The notes under the pieces were generated by a model that saw only the letters and a program-made list of their open reading frames with translations, was not told the origin of the DNA and searched no databases. The translations under genes and the position numbers were made by a program. 64,000 nt of DNA from Streptomyces sp. Go-475 (lineage in GTDB: Bacteria > Actinomycetota > Actinomycetes > Streptomycetales > Streptomycetaceae), in assembly GCF_003330845.1 (NCBI RefSeq), contig NZ_CP026121.1, positions 6,677,501 to 6,741,500 on the forward strand. Reading direction: 5' to 3'. Each line of letters opens with the position of its first letter. The stretch's first letter is position 1. Shown here piece by piece: positions 9,236 through 18,728 of the stretch.

Positions 9236-9340
9236 GGCCCCGCGGCCGAGCGGCGGGAGCCCGCGCCGGCGGCCCCGCGGCCGAGCGGCGGGAGCCCGCG
9301 CCGGCGGCCCCGCGGCCGAGCGGCGGGAGCCCGTGCCGCA
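9236..9340. repeat. 35-bp tandem repeat, three copies
   Basis: Units begin at 9236, 9271 and 9306 with ggccccgcgg; the first two are identical and the third diverges in its last seven bases. Weaker relatives of the unit (cgcggc, ggacgg blocks) extend upstream to about 9165. The 35-bp period is not a multiple of three and no coding-like frame with a ribosome site spans the region, so it looks non-coding. It fills part of the 658-bp gap between ngcG and the ROK regulator. Confidence 0.8.
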
Positions 9341-9405
9341 GACGGGGCGGCCGGGCGGCAGCCACGACGCGCCCGCACCCGCCGTCCGACGGAAGGGGAC
9401 GTGCC

Positions 9406-9422
9406 GGGGGGGGGGGGGGGGG
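9406..9422 (+). repeat. Run of 17 consecutive G
   Basis: An uninterrupted G17 tract within the repeat-rich ngcG-rok7B7 gap. Such tracts are slippage-prone and also hard to sequence, so the length in the assembly may be inexact. The remaining part of the gap (9423-9731) shows no gene; it must contain the promoter of the ROK regulator. Confidence 0.8.
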
Positions 9423-9731
9423 TCCGCCCGCAGCGGTTGGCGCGTCAACGGGCGGTTGGTCGGTATTCGCCCCCATCGCGCCGTTCCGAGGACGGAGACC
9501 CCCCGGCGCGGCCCCGACCCACACCCGGCGGCGGGCGCAAGCACCCGCACCCCCGCCCACCTCGGCCGATAGAAAGCGCGAACCATCACGTAGCCCTGCG
9601 CAACCACCCGCACACCCCCCGGAATCAGTTCAACCTCTTGACGGGAGGCAACCCGAACGGCTCAGCTTAGAGTTCACTAGTTGGACATAGACGGGGTCTC
9701 ATCGAAGCGGCCCCGTGCGCAGGAGGTCGTC

Positions 9732-10943
9732 GTGGAGACTCCGGGGTCGCAGTCGTCACTGCACCGAGCCAACCTGGAGCGGGTCGTACGAGCCGTGCGC
9801 CTGGCGGGCTCCCTCACCCAGGCCGAGATCGCGCGGACGACAGGCCTGTCCGCGGCGACGGTCTCCAACATCGTCCGCGAGCTGAAGGACAGCGGAACCG
9901 TCGAGGTCACCCCCACCTCGGCAGGCGGCCGCAGGGCCCGCAGCGTGTCGCTGAGCGGCGACGCCGGCATCGTCATAGGCGTCGACTTCGGCCACACCCA
10001 CCTCCGCGTCGCCATCGGCAACCTCGCCCATCAGGTCCTGGCGGAGGAGTCCGAGCCCCTGGACGTGGACGCCTCGTCCACCCAGGGCTTCGACCGCGCG
10101 GAACAACTGGTCACCCGCCTCGTCGAGGCGACCGGCGTCGACCGCTCCAAGATCGCCGGCGTCGGCCTCGGCGTCCCCGGTCCCATCGACGTGGAGTCCG
10201 GCACCCTCGGCTCGACCGCCATTCTCCCCGGTTGGACCGGCACCAAGCCCGCCGAGGAACTCCGCGGCCGCCTCGGCGTCCCCGTGCACGTCGACAACGA
10301 CGCCAACCTCGGCGCCCTCGGCGAGATGGTCTGGGGCAGCGGCCGGGGCGTCCGCGACCTGGCCTACATCAAGGTCGCCAGCGGCGTCGGCGCCGGCCTG
10401 GTGATCAGCGGAAAGATCTACCGGGGCCCCGGCGGCACCGCCGGAGAAATCGGACATATTACACTCGACGAATCCGGCCCGGTCTGCCGTTGCGGCAACC
10501 GCGGCTGCCTGGAGACCTTCGCGGCCGCGCGCTACGTGCTCCCGCTCCTCCAGTCCAGCCACGGCACCGACCTGACCATGGAAGGCGTCGTACGGCTCGC
10601 CCGGGACGGAGACCCGGGCTGCCGTCGGGTGATCGCCGACGTCGGCCGCCACATCGGCAGTGGAGTGGCCAATCTCTGCAACCTTCTGAACCCGAGCCGG
10701 GTGGTCCTCGGCGGTGATCTCGCCGAGGCCGGTGAGCTGGTGCTCGGGCCGATCCGGGAGTCCGTCGGCCGCTACGCCATCCCGAGCGCGGCGCGCCAGT
10801 TGTCCGTTCTCCCCGGGGCACTCGGCGGCCGTGCGGAGGTGCTCGGAGCGCTCGCCCTCGCGCTCAGCGAGATGGGTGATTCAACACTTTTGGACGGGAC
10901 TGCCGTCGGGGCGCTGCAGGCGGCGACCCCTGCCTTCACTTAG
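9732..10943 (+). CDS. rok7B7: ROK-family regulator, Rok7B7 type
   Basis: Transcriptional regulator of the ROK family, 403 aa. An N-terminal winged helix (LTQAEIARTTGLSAATVSNIVREL, about 28-52) and a GGRR wing precede a sugar-kinase-like sensor domain with DFGHTHLR, the GEIGH motif (H242) and the zinc site CRCGNRGC (C252, C254, C259). GTG 9732 has AGGAGG 5 nt upstream; the frame stays open to a TTG at 9681 that lacks a ribosome site. The gene directly precedes xylFGH. In S. coelicolor the gene at this position (SCO6008, Rok7B7) controls the xylose transport operon, carbon catabolite repression and antibiotic production. The symbol is assigned by synteny and domain match. Confidence 0.85.
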   Translation: METPGSQSSLHRANLERVVRAVRLAGSLTQAEIARTTGLSAATVSNIVRELKDSGTVEVTPTSAGGRRARSVSLSGDAGIVIGVDFGHTHLRVAIGNLAHQVLAEESEPLDVDASSTQGFDRAEQLVTRLVEATGVDRSKIAGVGLGVPGPIDVESGTLGSTAILPGWTGTKPAEELRGRLGVPVHVDNDANLGALGEMVWGSGRGVRDLAYIKVASGVGAGLVISGKIYRGPGGTAGEIGHITLDESGPVCRCGNRGCLETFAAARYVLPLLQSSHGTDLTMEGVVRLARDGDPGCRRVIADVGRHIGSGVANLCNLLNPSRVVLGGDLAEAGELVLGPIRESVGRYAIPSAARQLSVLPGALGGRAEVLGALALALSEMGDSTLLDGTAVGALQAATPAFT

Positions 10944-10949
10944 AGAACG

Positions 10950-10967
10950 GATGGCACCGTTGCCATC
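10950..10967. promoter_or_regulatory. Inverted repeat upstream of xylF
   Basis: GATGGCA ccgt TGCCATC, two perfect 7-bp arms with a 4-bp spacer, 7 bp after the rok7B7 stop and 98 bp before xylF. It is less GC-rich than the terminators here, so it could be an operator for the adjacent ROK regulator; a terminator role is the alternative. TTGACG at 10986-10991 is a possible -35 for xylF. Confidence 0.45.
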
Positions 10968-11064
10968 TCGTTAAGGATTTACTTCTTGACGTCGCACGTG
11001 TGGCCGAGTTGACTTCCAGCCACCTCGGCCGCAATGTCGCGGCCTCGTCAGGGAGGTTTCTGAA

Positions 11065-12177
11065 GTGAACACGCGTATGCGTCGAGTCGCCGTTGCCATT
11101 GCCGCCGGCGCGATGGCCGTTTCGCTTGCTGCCTGTGGCAGCGCCAAGGAGTCCGGCGACAAGGCCGACTCCACCGGGTCCGCCAAGAAGGGCGACGACA
11201 TCAAGGTCGGCCTGCTCCTTCCGGAGAACGCGACCGCGCGCTACGAGAAGTTCGACCGGCCGCTCATCGAGAAGAAGGTCAAGGAACTCACGAGCGGCAA
11301 GGGCGAGGTCGTCTACGCCAACGCCAACCAGGACGCGGCCAAGCAGAACCAGCAGGTGGACACCATGGTGTCCAACAAGGTCGACGTGCTGATCGTGGAC
11401 GCGGTGGACTCCAAGGCCATCGCCGGCTCGGTGAAGAAGGCGAAGGACGCGGGCATCCCCGTCGTCGCCTACGACCGCCTGGCCGAGGGCCCGATCGACG
11501 CCTACACCTCGTTCGACAACGTCACCGTCGGTAAGACCCAGGGCGAGGCCCTGCTGAAGGCGCTGGGCGACAAGGCCAAGGACGGCCAGATCGTCATGAT
11601 GAACGGGTCTGCCACCGACCCGAACGCCGCCCAGTTCAAGCAGGGCGCGCACTCCGTGCTCGACGGCAAGGTCAAGATCGGCCGCGAGTACGACACCAAG
11701 GAGTGGAAGCCGGAGAACGCCAACTCCAACATGGAGGGCGCCATCTCCGCCCTCGGCAAGGACAAGATCGTCGGCGTCTACTCCGCCAACGACGGCATGG
11801 CGGGCGGCATCATCACCGCCCTGAAGGCGGCCGGCATCGCCGACATCCCCGTCACCGGCCAGGACGCCGAACTCGCGGGTGTGCAGCGCATCGTCACCGG
11901 TGAGCAGTACATGAGCGTCTACAAGCCCTACCCGCAGGAGGCGGACGTCGCGGCTGAGATGGCCGTCGCCCTCGCCCAGGGCAAGTCGCTCGACTCGATC
12001 GCCAAGGACAAGGTCGACAGCCCGACCACCAAGGCCGTCCCCTCCGTCCTGGTCCCGGTCGTCTCGCTGACCAAGGACAACATCAAGGACACCGTCATCA
12101 AGGACGGCATCTACACGGTGAACGAGATCTGCGCGGGCAAGTACAAGGCCGCCTGCGACAAGATCGGTCTCAAGTAA
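11065..12177 (+). CDS. xylF: Xylose-type ABC transporter substrate-binding lipoprotein
   Basis: Periplasmic-binding-protein-fold (Peripla_BP_4) lipoprotein, 370 aa, for D-xylose import. Lipobox SLAAC, lipidated C24. The mature part begins DDIKVGLLLPENATARYEKFD, typical of XylF. GTG 11065 has GGGAGG 8 nt upstream. First gene of xylFGH, immediately after the ROK regulator, matching S. coelicolor SCO6009. The ligand is inferred from family and synteny. Confidence 0.88.
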   Translation: MNTRMRRVAVAIAAGAMAVSLAACGSAKESGDKADSTGSAKKGDDIKVGLLLPENATARYEKFDRPLIEKKVKELTSGKGEVVYANANQDAAKQNQQVDTMVSNKVDVLIVDAVDSKAIAGSVKKAKDAGIPVVAYDRLAEGPIDAYTSFDNVTVGKTQGEALLKALGDKAKDGQIVMMNGSATDPNAAQFKQGAHSVLDGKVKIGREYDTKEWKPENANSNMEGAISALGKDKIVGVYSANDGMAGGIITALKAAGIADIPVTGQDAELAGVQRIVTGEQYMSVYKPYPQEADVAAEMAVALAQGKSLDSIAKDKVDSPTTKAVPSVLVPVVSLTKDNIKDTVIKDGIYTVNEICAGKYKAACDKIGLK

Positions 12178-12200
12178 GCAGCCGTCAGGTCCGCCGACGA

Positions 12201-12229
12201 CCACGGGAGTCCGCCCCGGACTCCCGTGG
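12201..12229 (+). terminator. 13-bp stem-loop between xylF and xylG
   Basis: CCACGGGAGTCCG / CGGACTCCCGTGG with a 3-nt loop (CCC), located 24 bp after xylF inside the operon. As in other binding-protein-dependent systems it may act as a partial terminator or 3' stabiliser that keeps the binding protein more abundant than the membrane parts. Confidence 0.7.
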
Positions 12230-12371
12230 CTCCGCGCGGACCGGCTGTCCCGAGTTCCTCCGGCGCCCCGCCACACCAGCCCCGCAAGCTCCGCGGGGCG
12301 CCGGAGTGACCACTCCTCCCACACTTCTGCACAACCTCCCGCCGGGTCAGGCGGCGAAGGAGATGGTTCAC

Positions 12372-13154
12372 GTGTCCGCTACGCCCGTGCTGGCGTTGCG
12401 CGGGGTCTCCAAGCGGTTCGGTGCCGTTCAGGCGCTCACCGACGTCGAGCTTGAGGTCCACGCCGGTGAGGTGGTCGCCCTGGTGGGCGACAACGGCGCC
12501 GGAAAGTCCACGCTGGTCAAGACGATCGCCGGCGTGCACCCCATCGATGAGGGCGTCATCGAATGGGACGGCAGGTCCGTCCAGATCAACAAGCCGCACG
12601 ACGCCCAGAACCTGGGCATCGCGACCGTCTACCAGGACCTCGCGCTGTGCGACAACATCGACGTCGTCGGCAACCTCTACCTGGGCCGGGAGATCCGCAA
12701 GCGCGGCGTCCTGGACGAGGTGGAGATGGAGCGCCGCTCCCGCGAGCTCCTCGACACGCTGTCGATCCGCATCCCCAGCGTGCGCATTCCGATCGCCTCG
12801 CTCTCCGGCGGCCAGCGCCAGACCGTGGCCATCGCCCGGTCCATGCTCGGCGAGCCGAAGCTGGTCATCCTCGACGAGCCCACCGCCGCCCTCGGCGTCG
12901 AGCAGACCGCCCAGGTCCTCGACCTGGTCGAGCGGCTGCGCGAGCGCGGCCACGCGGTGATCCTCATCAGCCACAACATGGCCGACGTCAAGGCCGTCGC
13001 GGACAAGGTCGCCGTGCTGCGCCTCGGGCGCAACAACGGCGTCTTCGAGGTCAAGTCGACCTCGCAGGAAGAGATCATCTCCGCCATCACCGGCGCCACC
13101 GACAACGCCGTGACCCGCCGTGCGGCGCGCACGAACGGGGAGGTTTCCAAGTGA
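12372..13154 (+). CDS. xylG: Sugar ABC transporter ATP-binding protein
   Basis: Single ABC ATPase domain, 260 aa: Walker A GDNGAGKST (39-47), signature LSGGQ (144-148), Walker B LVILDEP (164-170). The E. coli XylG/RbsA proteins are about twice this length with two tandem domains, so this transporter presumably uses a homodimer. GTG 12372 is chosen because AAGGAG lies 9 nt upstream; ATG 12363 touches that site and the still earlier GTG 12306 has none. Overlaps xylH by 4 bp (GTGA). Confidence 0.87.
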   Translation: MSATPVLALRGVSKRFGAVQALTDVELEVHAGEVVALVGDNGAGKSTLVKTIAGVHPIDEGVIEWDGRSVQINKPHDAQNLGIATVYQDLALCDNIDVVGNLYLGREIRKRGVLDEVEMERRSRELLDTLSIRIPSVRIPIASLSGGQRQTVAIARSMLGEPKLVILDEPTAALGVEQTAQVLDLVERLRERGHAVILISHNMADVKAVADKVAVLRLGRNNGVFEVKSTSQEEIISAITGATDNAVTRRAARTNGEVSK

Positions 13155-14449
13155 GCATCGACAAGACCTCCGCGGCTCCGGGATCCGAAGAGCACGTCGT
13201 GGAGAACCCCGAGGCGGCCAAGGCCGCCGTCACGGTCGTCGACCCGCGGCTGCTGGTGCGCGAGCAGGGCCTCGCGGGCTACGTCACCGAGTTCAAGCGG
13301 AAGATGAAGTCCGGTGACCTGGGTTCCATCCCGGTCGTCATCGGCCTGGCGATCATCTGGCTCATCTTCACGAGCCTGAACTCCAACTTCCTCACCGCGG
13401 GCAACCTGTCCGACATGTCCGTCGCCATGGTCGGCACGGGCATGATCGCCGTCGGCATCGTGTTCGTGCTGCTGCTCGGCGAGATCGACCTGTCGGTCGG
13501 CTCGGTGTCCGGTGTGGCCGGCGCCAGCTTCGCGGTGCTGAACGTCACCAACGGCATGAACGAGTGGCTCGCCTTCGTGCTGGCCATCCTCACCGGCACG
13601 GTCGCCGGCGTGCTGCACGGCTTCTTCTTCGCGAAGATCGGCGTCCCCGCGTTCGCCGTCACCCTGGCCGGTCTGCTGTTCTGGAACGGCTTCATGCTCC
13701 AGATCCTGGGCGACAACGGCACCATCAACCTCGACCCGGACGGGGTCGTGGCCCAGCTGACCAGCTACTACTTCTCCGACGTCGCCGCCGCGTACGGGCT
13801 GGCGGCCGTGGTGACCGCCGGGTACTTCCTCAGCTCCTTCCTCGGCAACCGGCGCCGGGAGGCCGCGGGCGTGCCGTCGCGGCCGCTGAGCGAGACCGTG
13901 CTGCGCACGGTGCTGCTGGCGATCGTGGCCTTCGCCGTCGCGATCGTCTTCAACCAGTACAAGGGCCTGCCGCTGGCCGTGGTGATCTTCATCGTGGTGC
14001 TGCTGGTGACGGACTTCGTGCTGCGGCGCACCGCGTACGGCCGCAAGGTGTTCGCGCTCGGCGGCAGCGTCGAGGCCTCGCGCCGGGCCGGCATCAACGT
14101 GGAGAGGGTCCGGATCTCGGTGTTCGCGATCTCCGGCACCTTCGCCGCGGTGGGCGGTCTGTTCATCGCCTCGAAGATCGCGGCGGCCAACCAGGGCGCC
14201 GGCGGTGGTGACCTGCTGATGAACGCGATCGCCGCGGCGGTGATCGGTGGCACGTCCCTCTTCGGCGGCCGCGGCCGCACGTGGAACGCGCTGCTCGGTG
14301 TGCTGGTGATCGTCTCGATCCAGTACGGGCTCGCCCTGGAGGGCATCGCCTCCCCGGTGCAGTACATGATCACCGGTGGTGTGCTCCTCGCCACGGTCGT
14401 CATCGACGCGGTGACGCGCAAGACCCAGAAGACCGCGGGTCGCGCGTAG
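13151..14449 (+). CDS. xylH: Sugar ABC transporter permease
   Basis: Ribose/xylose-type permease (BPD_transp_2), 432 aa. It has a hydrophilic N-tail of about 60 residues and about 10 membrane segments. Typical motifs are GEIDLSVGS and AAAVIGGTSLFGGRG. GTG 13151 overlaps the xylG stop in GTGA, with GGGGAGG 7 nt upstream. Partner of XylF and XylG in D-xylose uptake. Confidence 0.88.
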   Translation: MSIDKTSAAPGSEEHVVENPEAAKAAVTVVDPRLLVREQGLAGYVTEFKRKMKSGDLGSIPVVIGLAIIWLIFTSLNSNFLTAGNLSDMSVAMVGTGMIAVGIVFVLLLGEIDLSVGSVSGVAGASFAVLNVTNGMNEWLAFVLAILTGTVAGVLHGFFFAKIGVPAFAVTLAGLLFWNGFMLQILGDNGTINLDPDGVVAQLTSYYFSDVAAAYGLAAVVTAGYFLSSFLGNRRREAAGVPSRPLSETVLRTVLLAIVAFAVAIVFNQYKGLPLAVVIFIVVLLVTDFVLRRTAYGRKVFALGGSVEASRRAGINVERVRISVFAISGTFAAVGGLFIASKIAAANQGAGGGDLLMNAIAAAVIGGTSLFGGRGRTWNALLGVLVIVSIQYGLALEGIASPVQYMITGGVLLATVVIDAVTRKTQKTAGRA

Positions 14450-14464
14450 CGCCGAAGACCCTCG

Positions 14465-14496
14465 CTGTGCCCGGCATCGACAGGTGCCGGGCACAG
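14465..14496 (+). terminator. Terminator after xylH
   Basis: CTGTGCCCGGCA / TGCCGGGCACAG, a perfect 12-bp stem with an 8-nt loop, 15 bp after the xylH stop. Confidence 0.75.
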
Positions 14497-14638
14497 TCGT
14501 GTCGTAGGTGGGGCACAAGTTGGGTACAGCCGAATGCGTGACGTATGACGCACGGCCTCGGCACGGGCCGCAGGGGCGGAACATTAGACTCGACACGCCC
14601 GGCAACAGCTCGATCAGCTCTACTGCAAGGAGGCACGG

Positions 14639-16570
14639 GTGCCGCTGCTGACCCGTATCAGGGGACCGCGCGATCTGGACCGGCTCAGCCTGGAGGAGCT
14701 GAACCAGCTGGCGGAGGAGATCCGGACCTTCCTTGTCGAAGCGGTCTCCAAGACCGGCGGTCACCTCGGCCCCAACCTCGGCGTGGTGGAGCTCACCATC
14801 GCCCTGCACCGGGTCTTCGAATCGCCCAAGGACAAGGTGCTCTGGGACACCGGCCACCAGTCCTACGTCCACAAGCTGCTCACCGGCCGCCAGGACTTCT
14901 CCAAGCTGAAGATGAAGGGCGGCCTGTCCGGCTACCCCTCGCAGGCCGAGTCCGAGCACGACGTCATCGAGAACTCGCACGCCTCGACCGTCCTCGGCTG
15001 GGCCGACGGCATCGCCAAGGCCAACCAGCTCATGAAGCGCGACGACCACGTGGTGGCCGTCATCGGTGACGGCGCCCTGACCGGCGGCATGGCCTGGGAG
15101 GCGCTGAACAACATCGCCGACGCCAAGGACCGCCCGCTCGTCATCGTCGTCAACGACAACGAGCGCTCCTACGCGCCCACCATCGGCGGCCTCGCCAACC
15201 ACCTGGCGACCCTGCGCACCACCGACGGCTACGAGCGGTTCCTGGCCCGCACCAAGGAGGTCCTGGAGCGCACCCCGGTCGTCGGCCGGCCGCTCTACGA
15301 CACCCTGCACGGCGCGAAGAAGGGCCTGAAGGACTTCATCGCCCCGCAGGGCATGTTCGAGGACCTCGGCCTGAAGTACGTCGGCCCGATCGACGGCCAC
15401 GACATCGAGGCGCTGGAGTCCGCGCTCGCCCGGGCCAAGCGGTTCGGCGGGCCCGTCATCGTGCACTGCCTCACCGAGAAGGGCCGCGGCTACCAGCCCG
15501 CCCTCCAGGACGAGGCCGACCGCTTCCACGCCGTCGGCAAGATCCACCCCGACACGGGCCTGCCGATCGCCACCTCCGGCGCCGACTGGACCTCCGTCTT
15601 CGGCGACGAGATGGTCAAGCTCGGCGAGGAGCGCGAGGACATCGTCGCCATCACGGCCGCCATGCTCCAGCCGGTGGGCCTGGACCGGTTCGCCAAGCGC
15701 TTCCCCGAGCGGGTCTACGACGTCGGCATCGCCGAGCAGCACGGCGCCGTCTCCGCGGCCGGCCTGGCGACGGGCGGTGTGCACCCGGTGTTCGCGGTGT
15801 ACGCCACCTTCCTCAACCGGGCGTTCGACCAGGTGCTGATGGACGTGGCCCTGCACAAGTGCGGTGTCACCTTCGTCCTGGACCGGGCCGGGATCACCGG
15901 CACCGACGGCGCCTCGCACAACGGCATGTGGGACATGTCGATCCTCCAGGTCGTGCCGGGGCTGCGGCTGGCCGCGCCGCGCGACGCCGACCAGGTCCGC
16001 GCCCAGCTGCGCGAGGCCGTCGCCGTCGACGACGCGCCGACCGTGGTCCGCTTCTCCAAGGGCGCCGTCGGTCCCGCCGTACCCGCCGTGGGCCACGTCG
16101 GCGGCATGGACGTGCTGCGCGAGCCCGGCACCGACCGGCCGGACGTCCTGCTGGTCTCGGTCGGCGCCCTCGCGCCGATGTGCCTGGAGATCGCCGCCCT
16201 GCTCGACAAGCAGGGCATCTCCACCACGGTCGTCGACCCGCGCTGGGTGAAGCCCGTCGACGAGGCCATGGCGCCGCTCGCCGAGCGGCACCGCGTCGTC
16301 GTCACCGTCGAGGACAACAGCCGGGTCGGCGGTGTCGGATCGGCGATCGCGCAGGCGCTGCGCGACGCGGGCGTCGACGTGCCGCTGCGCGACTTCGGCA
16401 TCCCGCCGCGCTTCCTCGACCACGCCTCGCGCGCCGAGGTCCTCGCCGAGATCGGCCTCACCGCGCCGGACATCGCCCGCCAGGTGACCGGGCTGGTCGC
16501 CAAGCTGGACGGGCGGTACGAGCGCAGCACCGCGGACGCCGTCGACGCCGTGGAGCCCGCGCGCGACTGA
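14639..16570 (+). CDS. dxs: 1-Deoxy-D-xylulose-5-phosphate synthase
   Basis: Condenses pyruvate and glyceraldehyde 3-phosphate to DXP, the first step of the MEP isoprenoid pathway; TPP-dependent cytosolic homodimer. The 643 aa are full length. The TPP motif starts at GDGALTGG (143-150), the central domain carries DRAGITG (415-421), and a transketolase C-terminal domain follows. The GTG at 14639 has AAGGAGG close upstream. Monocistronic between two hairpins. Streptomyces often carry a second dxs elsewhere. Confidence 0.97.
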   Translation: MPLLTRIRGPRDLDRLSLEELNQLAEEIRTFLVEAVSKTGGHLGPNLGVVELTIALHRVFESPKDKVLWDTGHQSYVHKLLTGRQDFSKLKMKGGLSGYPSQAESEHDVIENSHASTVLGWADGIAKANQLMKRDDHVVAVIGDGALTGGMAWEALNNIADAKDRPLVIVVNDNERSYAPTIGGLANHLATLRTTDGYERFLARTKEVLERTPVVGRPLYDTLHGAKKGLKDFIAPQGMFEDLGLKYVGPIDGHDIEALESALARAKRFGGPVIVHCLTEKGRGYQPALQDEADRFHAVGKIHPDTGLPIATSGADWTSVFGDEMVKLGEEREDIVAITAAMLQPVGLDRFAKRFPERVYDVGIAEQHGAVSAAGLATGGVHPVFAVYATFLNRAFDQVLMDVALHKCGVTFVLDRAGITGTDGASHNGMWDMSILQVVPGLRLAAPRDADQVRAQLREAVAVDDAPTVVRFSKGAVGPAVPAVGHVGGMDVLREPGTDRPDVLLVSVGALAPMCLEIAALLDKQGISTTVVDPRWVKPVDEAMAPLAERHRVVVTVEDNSRVGGVGSAIAQALRDAGVDVPLRDFGIPPRFLDHASRAEVLAEIGLTAPDIARQVTGLVAKLDGRYERSTADAVDAVEPARD

Positions 16571-16590
16571 CGCCCACCCAGGCACCGCCG

Positions 16591-16635
16591 AATGGGCCGG
16601 TTTCACCACCATGAGGGTGGTGAAACCGGCCCATT
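16591..16635 (+). terminator. Strong dxs terminator
   Basis: A perfect 20-bp stem (16591-16610 with 16616-16635) and a 5-nt loop, 20 bp after dxs. The strongest hairpin in the window. Confidence 0.88.
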
Positions 16636-16717
16636 GGCGTGAATCCTTCCCCGCCGGGGCATACGAACGGTGCCCCCTCTCGATCATGTCGAGGACGACA
16701 AGCGTGGGAGGTACCCC

Positions 16718-18217
16718 GTGAGCAGCACCCTCTTCCGGACGAAGAAGGTCGAGCAGTCCATCCTCGATACCGAGGAGCCAGAGCACGCGCTCAAGAAGTC
16801 CTTGTCCGCGCTGGATCTGACCGTCTTCGGCGTCGGTGTGATCATCGGCACCGGCATCTTCGTCCTCACCGGCACGGTCGCCAAGAACAACGCCGGACCC
16901 GCGGTGGCCCTGGCGTTCGTGGCGGCCGGCGTCGCCTGTGCGCTGGCCGCGCTCTGCTACGCCGAGTTCGCCTCCACGGTCCCGGTCGCCGGGTCCGCCT
17001 ACACGTTCTCCTACGCCTCCCTCGGCGAACTGCCCGCCTGGATCATCGGCTGGGACCTGGTCCTGGAGTTCGCGCTCGGGACGGCGGTGGTGGCCGTCGG
17101 CTGGTCCGGGTACATCCAGTCGCTCATGGACAACGCGGGCTGGGAGATGCCGGCGGCCCTGGGCAGCAGAGAGGGCTCGGACGTCTTCGGCTTCGACATC
17201 CTCGCCGCCGCGCTCGTCCTCGTCCTCACCGTCATCCTCGTGCTCGGCATGAAGCTGTCCGCGCGCATCACCTCGCTCGTCGTCGCCATCAAGGTGACGG
17301 TCGTCCTCGTCGTGATCATCGCGGGCGCGTTCCTCATCAAGGGCGAGAACTACGACCCGTTCATCCCGAAGGAGAAGCCGGTGGAGGCCGGGTCCAGTCT
17401 GGACTCGCCACTGATCCAGCTCATGTTCGGCTGGGCGCCGTCCAACTTCGGCGTCATGGGCATCTTCACCGCCGCCTCGGTCGTGTTCTTCGCCTTCATC
17501 GGCTTCGACGTGGTGGCGACGGCCGCGGAGGAGACCAGGAACCCGCAGCGTGACATGCCGCGCGGCATCCTCGGCTCGCTGCTGATCTGCACCACGCTGT
17601 ACGTCCTCGTGTCGATCGTCGTCACGGGCATGCAGCACTACAGCCGACTGTCCGTGGACGCACCGCTCGCCGACGCGTTCAAGGCGACCGGGCACCCGTG
17701 GTACGCGGGCTTCATCAGCTTCGGGGCCGCGGTCGGCCTGACGACGGTGTGCATGATCCTGCTGCTCGGCCAGACCCGTGTCTTCTTCGCGATGAGCCGC
17801 GACGGGCTGCTGCCGCGGTTCTTCTCCCGCGTCCACCCGCGCTTCAAGACTCCGCACCGGCCGACCATCCTGCTCGGCGTGGTCATCGCGATCCTCGCCG
17901 GTTTCACGCCGCTGACGGAGCTGGCGGCCCTGGTGAACATCGGCACGCTGTTCGCGTTCGTGGTGGTCGCGATCGGCGTGATCATCCTCCGCAGGACCCG
18001 CCCCGACCTGCCCCGGGCCTTCCGCACGCCGTGGGTGCCGGTGATCCCGATCCTGTCGGTGTGCGCCTCGCTGTGGCTGATGATCAACCTGCCCGCCGAG
18101 ACGTGGGTCCGGTTCGGCATCTGGATGGCCGCCGGATTCGTCCTCTACTTCCTCTACGGCCGCACCCACAGCCGCCTCGCCCAGGGAGAGGAAACGAAGC
18201 CCGAGCAAACGCTCTAG
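16718..18217 (+). CDS. APC-family amino acid permease
   Basis: Amino acid/polyamine/organocation transporter, 499 aa, about 12 membrane segments. It resembles the cationic amino acid transporter (CAT/YfnA) branch: FGVGVIIGTGIFVLTG in segment 1 and FFAFIGFDVVATAAEETRNPQRD in the central loop. GTG 16718 has GGGAGG 6 nt upstream; the frame is open to 16670 but without a site. Substrate is not determinable. It ends at a hairpin shared with the convergent NYN-like gene. Confidence 0.87.
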   Translation: MSSTLFRTKKVEQSILDTEEPEHALKKSLSALDLTVFGVGVIIGTGIFVLTGTVAKNNAGPAVALAFVAAGVACALAALCYAEFASTVPVAGSAYTFSYASLGELPAWIIGWDLVLEFALGTAVVAVGWSGYIQSLMDNAGWEMPAALGSREGSDVFGFDILAAALVLVLTVILVLGMKLSARITSLVVAIKVTVVLVVIIAGAFLIKGENYDPFIPKEKPVEAGSSLDSPLIQLMFGWAPSNFGVMGIFTAASVVFFAFIGFDVVATAAEETRNPQRDMPRGILGSLLICTTLYVLVSIVVTGMQHYSRLSVDAPLADAFKATGHPWYAGFISFGAAVGLTTVCMILLLGQTRVFFAMSRDGLLPRFFSRVHPRFKTPHRPTILLGVVIAILAGFTPLTELAALVNIGTLFAFVVVAIGVIILRRTRPDLPRAFRTPWVPVIPILSVCASLWLMINLPAETWVRFGIWMAAGFVLYFLYGRTHSRLAQGEETKPEQTL

Positions 18218-18267
18218 CCTCTGATGGCCTTACCGGGTTGCGCAACGCCCCGGCCCTGGTGCCGACA

Positions 18268-18301
18268 CCGGGCCCCTACGGACGCACCGTACGGGGCCCG
18301 G
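18268..18301. terminator. Bidirectional hairpin between convergent genes
   Basis: CCGGGCCCCTACGG pairs with CCGTACGGGGCCCGG (one bulged base), loop ACGCA. It follows the permease stop and overlaps the last codons of the convergent minus-strand gene, so it can end both transcripts. Confidence 0.7.
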
Positions 18302-18647
18302 CCACCTCCGCCCCCAGCTCCGTGACCCGCCTGCGCAGCTCCCGGTCCGCCGTCACCACCAGCACCGGCCGCGCCCCGGCCTCCGCGACCACCGCCACGA
18401 TGTGATCGTCGCCACTGCCCGGTGCCGACGAGACCCGCACCCCGGGCACGGACTCCACCCCCCGCGCCGCCCCCTCCACCACGAGCACGACCTCCACCGG
18501 CCCGTCCACCCCCGGTACCCCGTCCGCCGCCAGCCGGTCCCGCAACCGCTCCGCGGCCCCGTGCCGGTCCCGCCACCACCCGTCGGGCACCGACCCGACG
18601 ACGTTCGCGGCGTCGACGACGACAAGGAGAGGCTGGGTGTCGTTCAT
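18276..18647 (-). CDS. Small NYN/PIN-like domain protein (predicted RNase)
   Basis: Protein of 123 aa resembling NYN/PIN-fold nucleases. Conserved acidic positions fit a metal site: VVVDAANVVGS near the start, GSGDDHIVAVVAEA in the middle and VTADRELRRRV near the end. It covers only the core fold. The start is the ATG at 18647. No clear ribosome site is seen. Divergent from the beta-propeller-like gene with an 81-bp gap. Fold assignment is by motif pattern; RNA cleavage is inference. Confidence 0.65.
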   Translation of the reverse strand: MNDTQPLLVVVDAANVVGSVPDGWWRDRHGAAERLRDRLAADGVPGVDGPVEVVLVVEGAARGVESVPGVRVSSAPGSGDDHIVAVVAEAGARPVLVVTADRELRRRVTELGAEVAGPRTVRP

Positions 18648-18728
18648 GTGGCCAGGGTCGCACGCGGGATGACGCCCCGGCAGGGGCGGGCCGCGCGCCG
18701 AGCGGTCCGGCCCGCATAAAGTGAACTG

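Noticed and set aside
9236..9340. Possible CRISPR array
   Set aside because: The units are directly adjacent, without unique spacers, and there are no cas genes.
9021..9690. Several overlapping Arg/Pro/Gly-rich frames across the tandem repeats
   Set aside because: The repeat period is 35 bp, so no frame is maintained; no ribosome site or family match.
12677..18208. Very long minus-strand open frame (over 1800 codons) opposite xylGH, dxs and the permease
   Set aside because: Antisense shadow caused by high GC at third codon positions; the translation is Arg/Asp/His/Gly-rich without domains, while the plus strand encodes clear enzymes.
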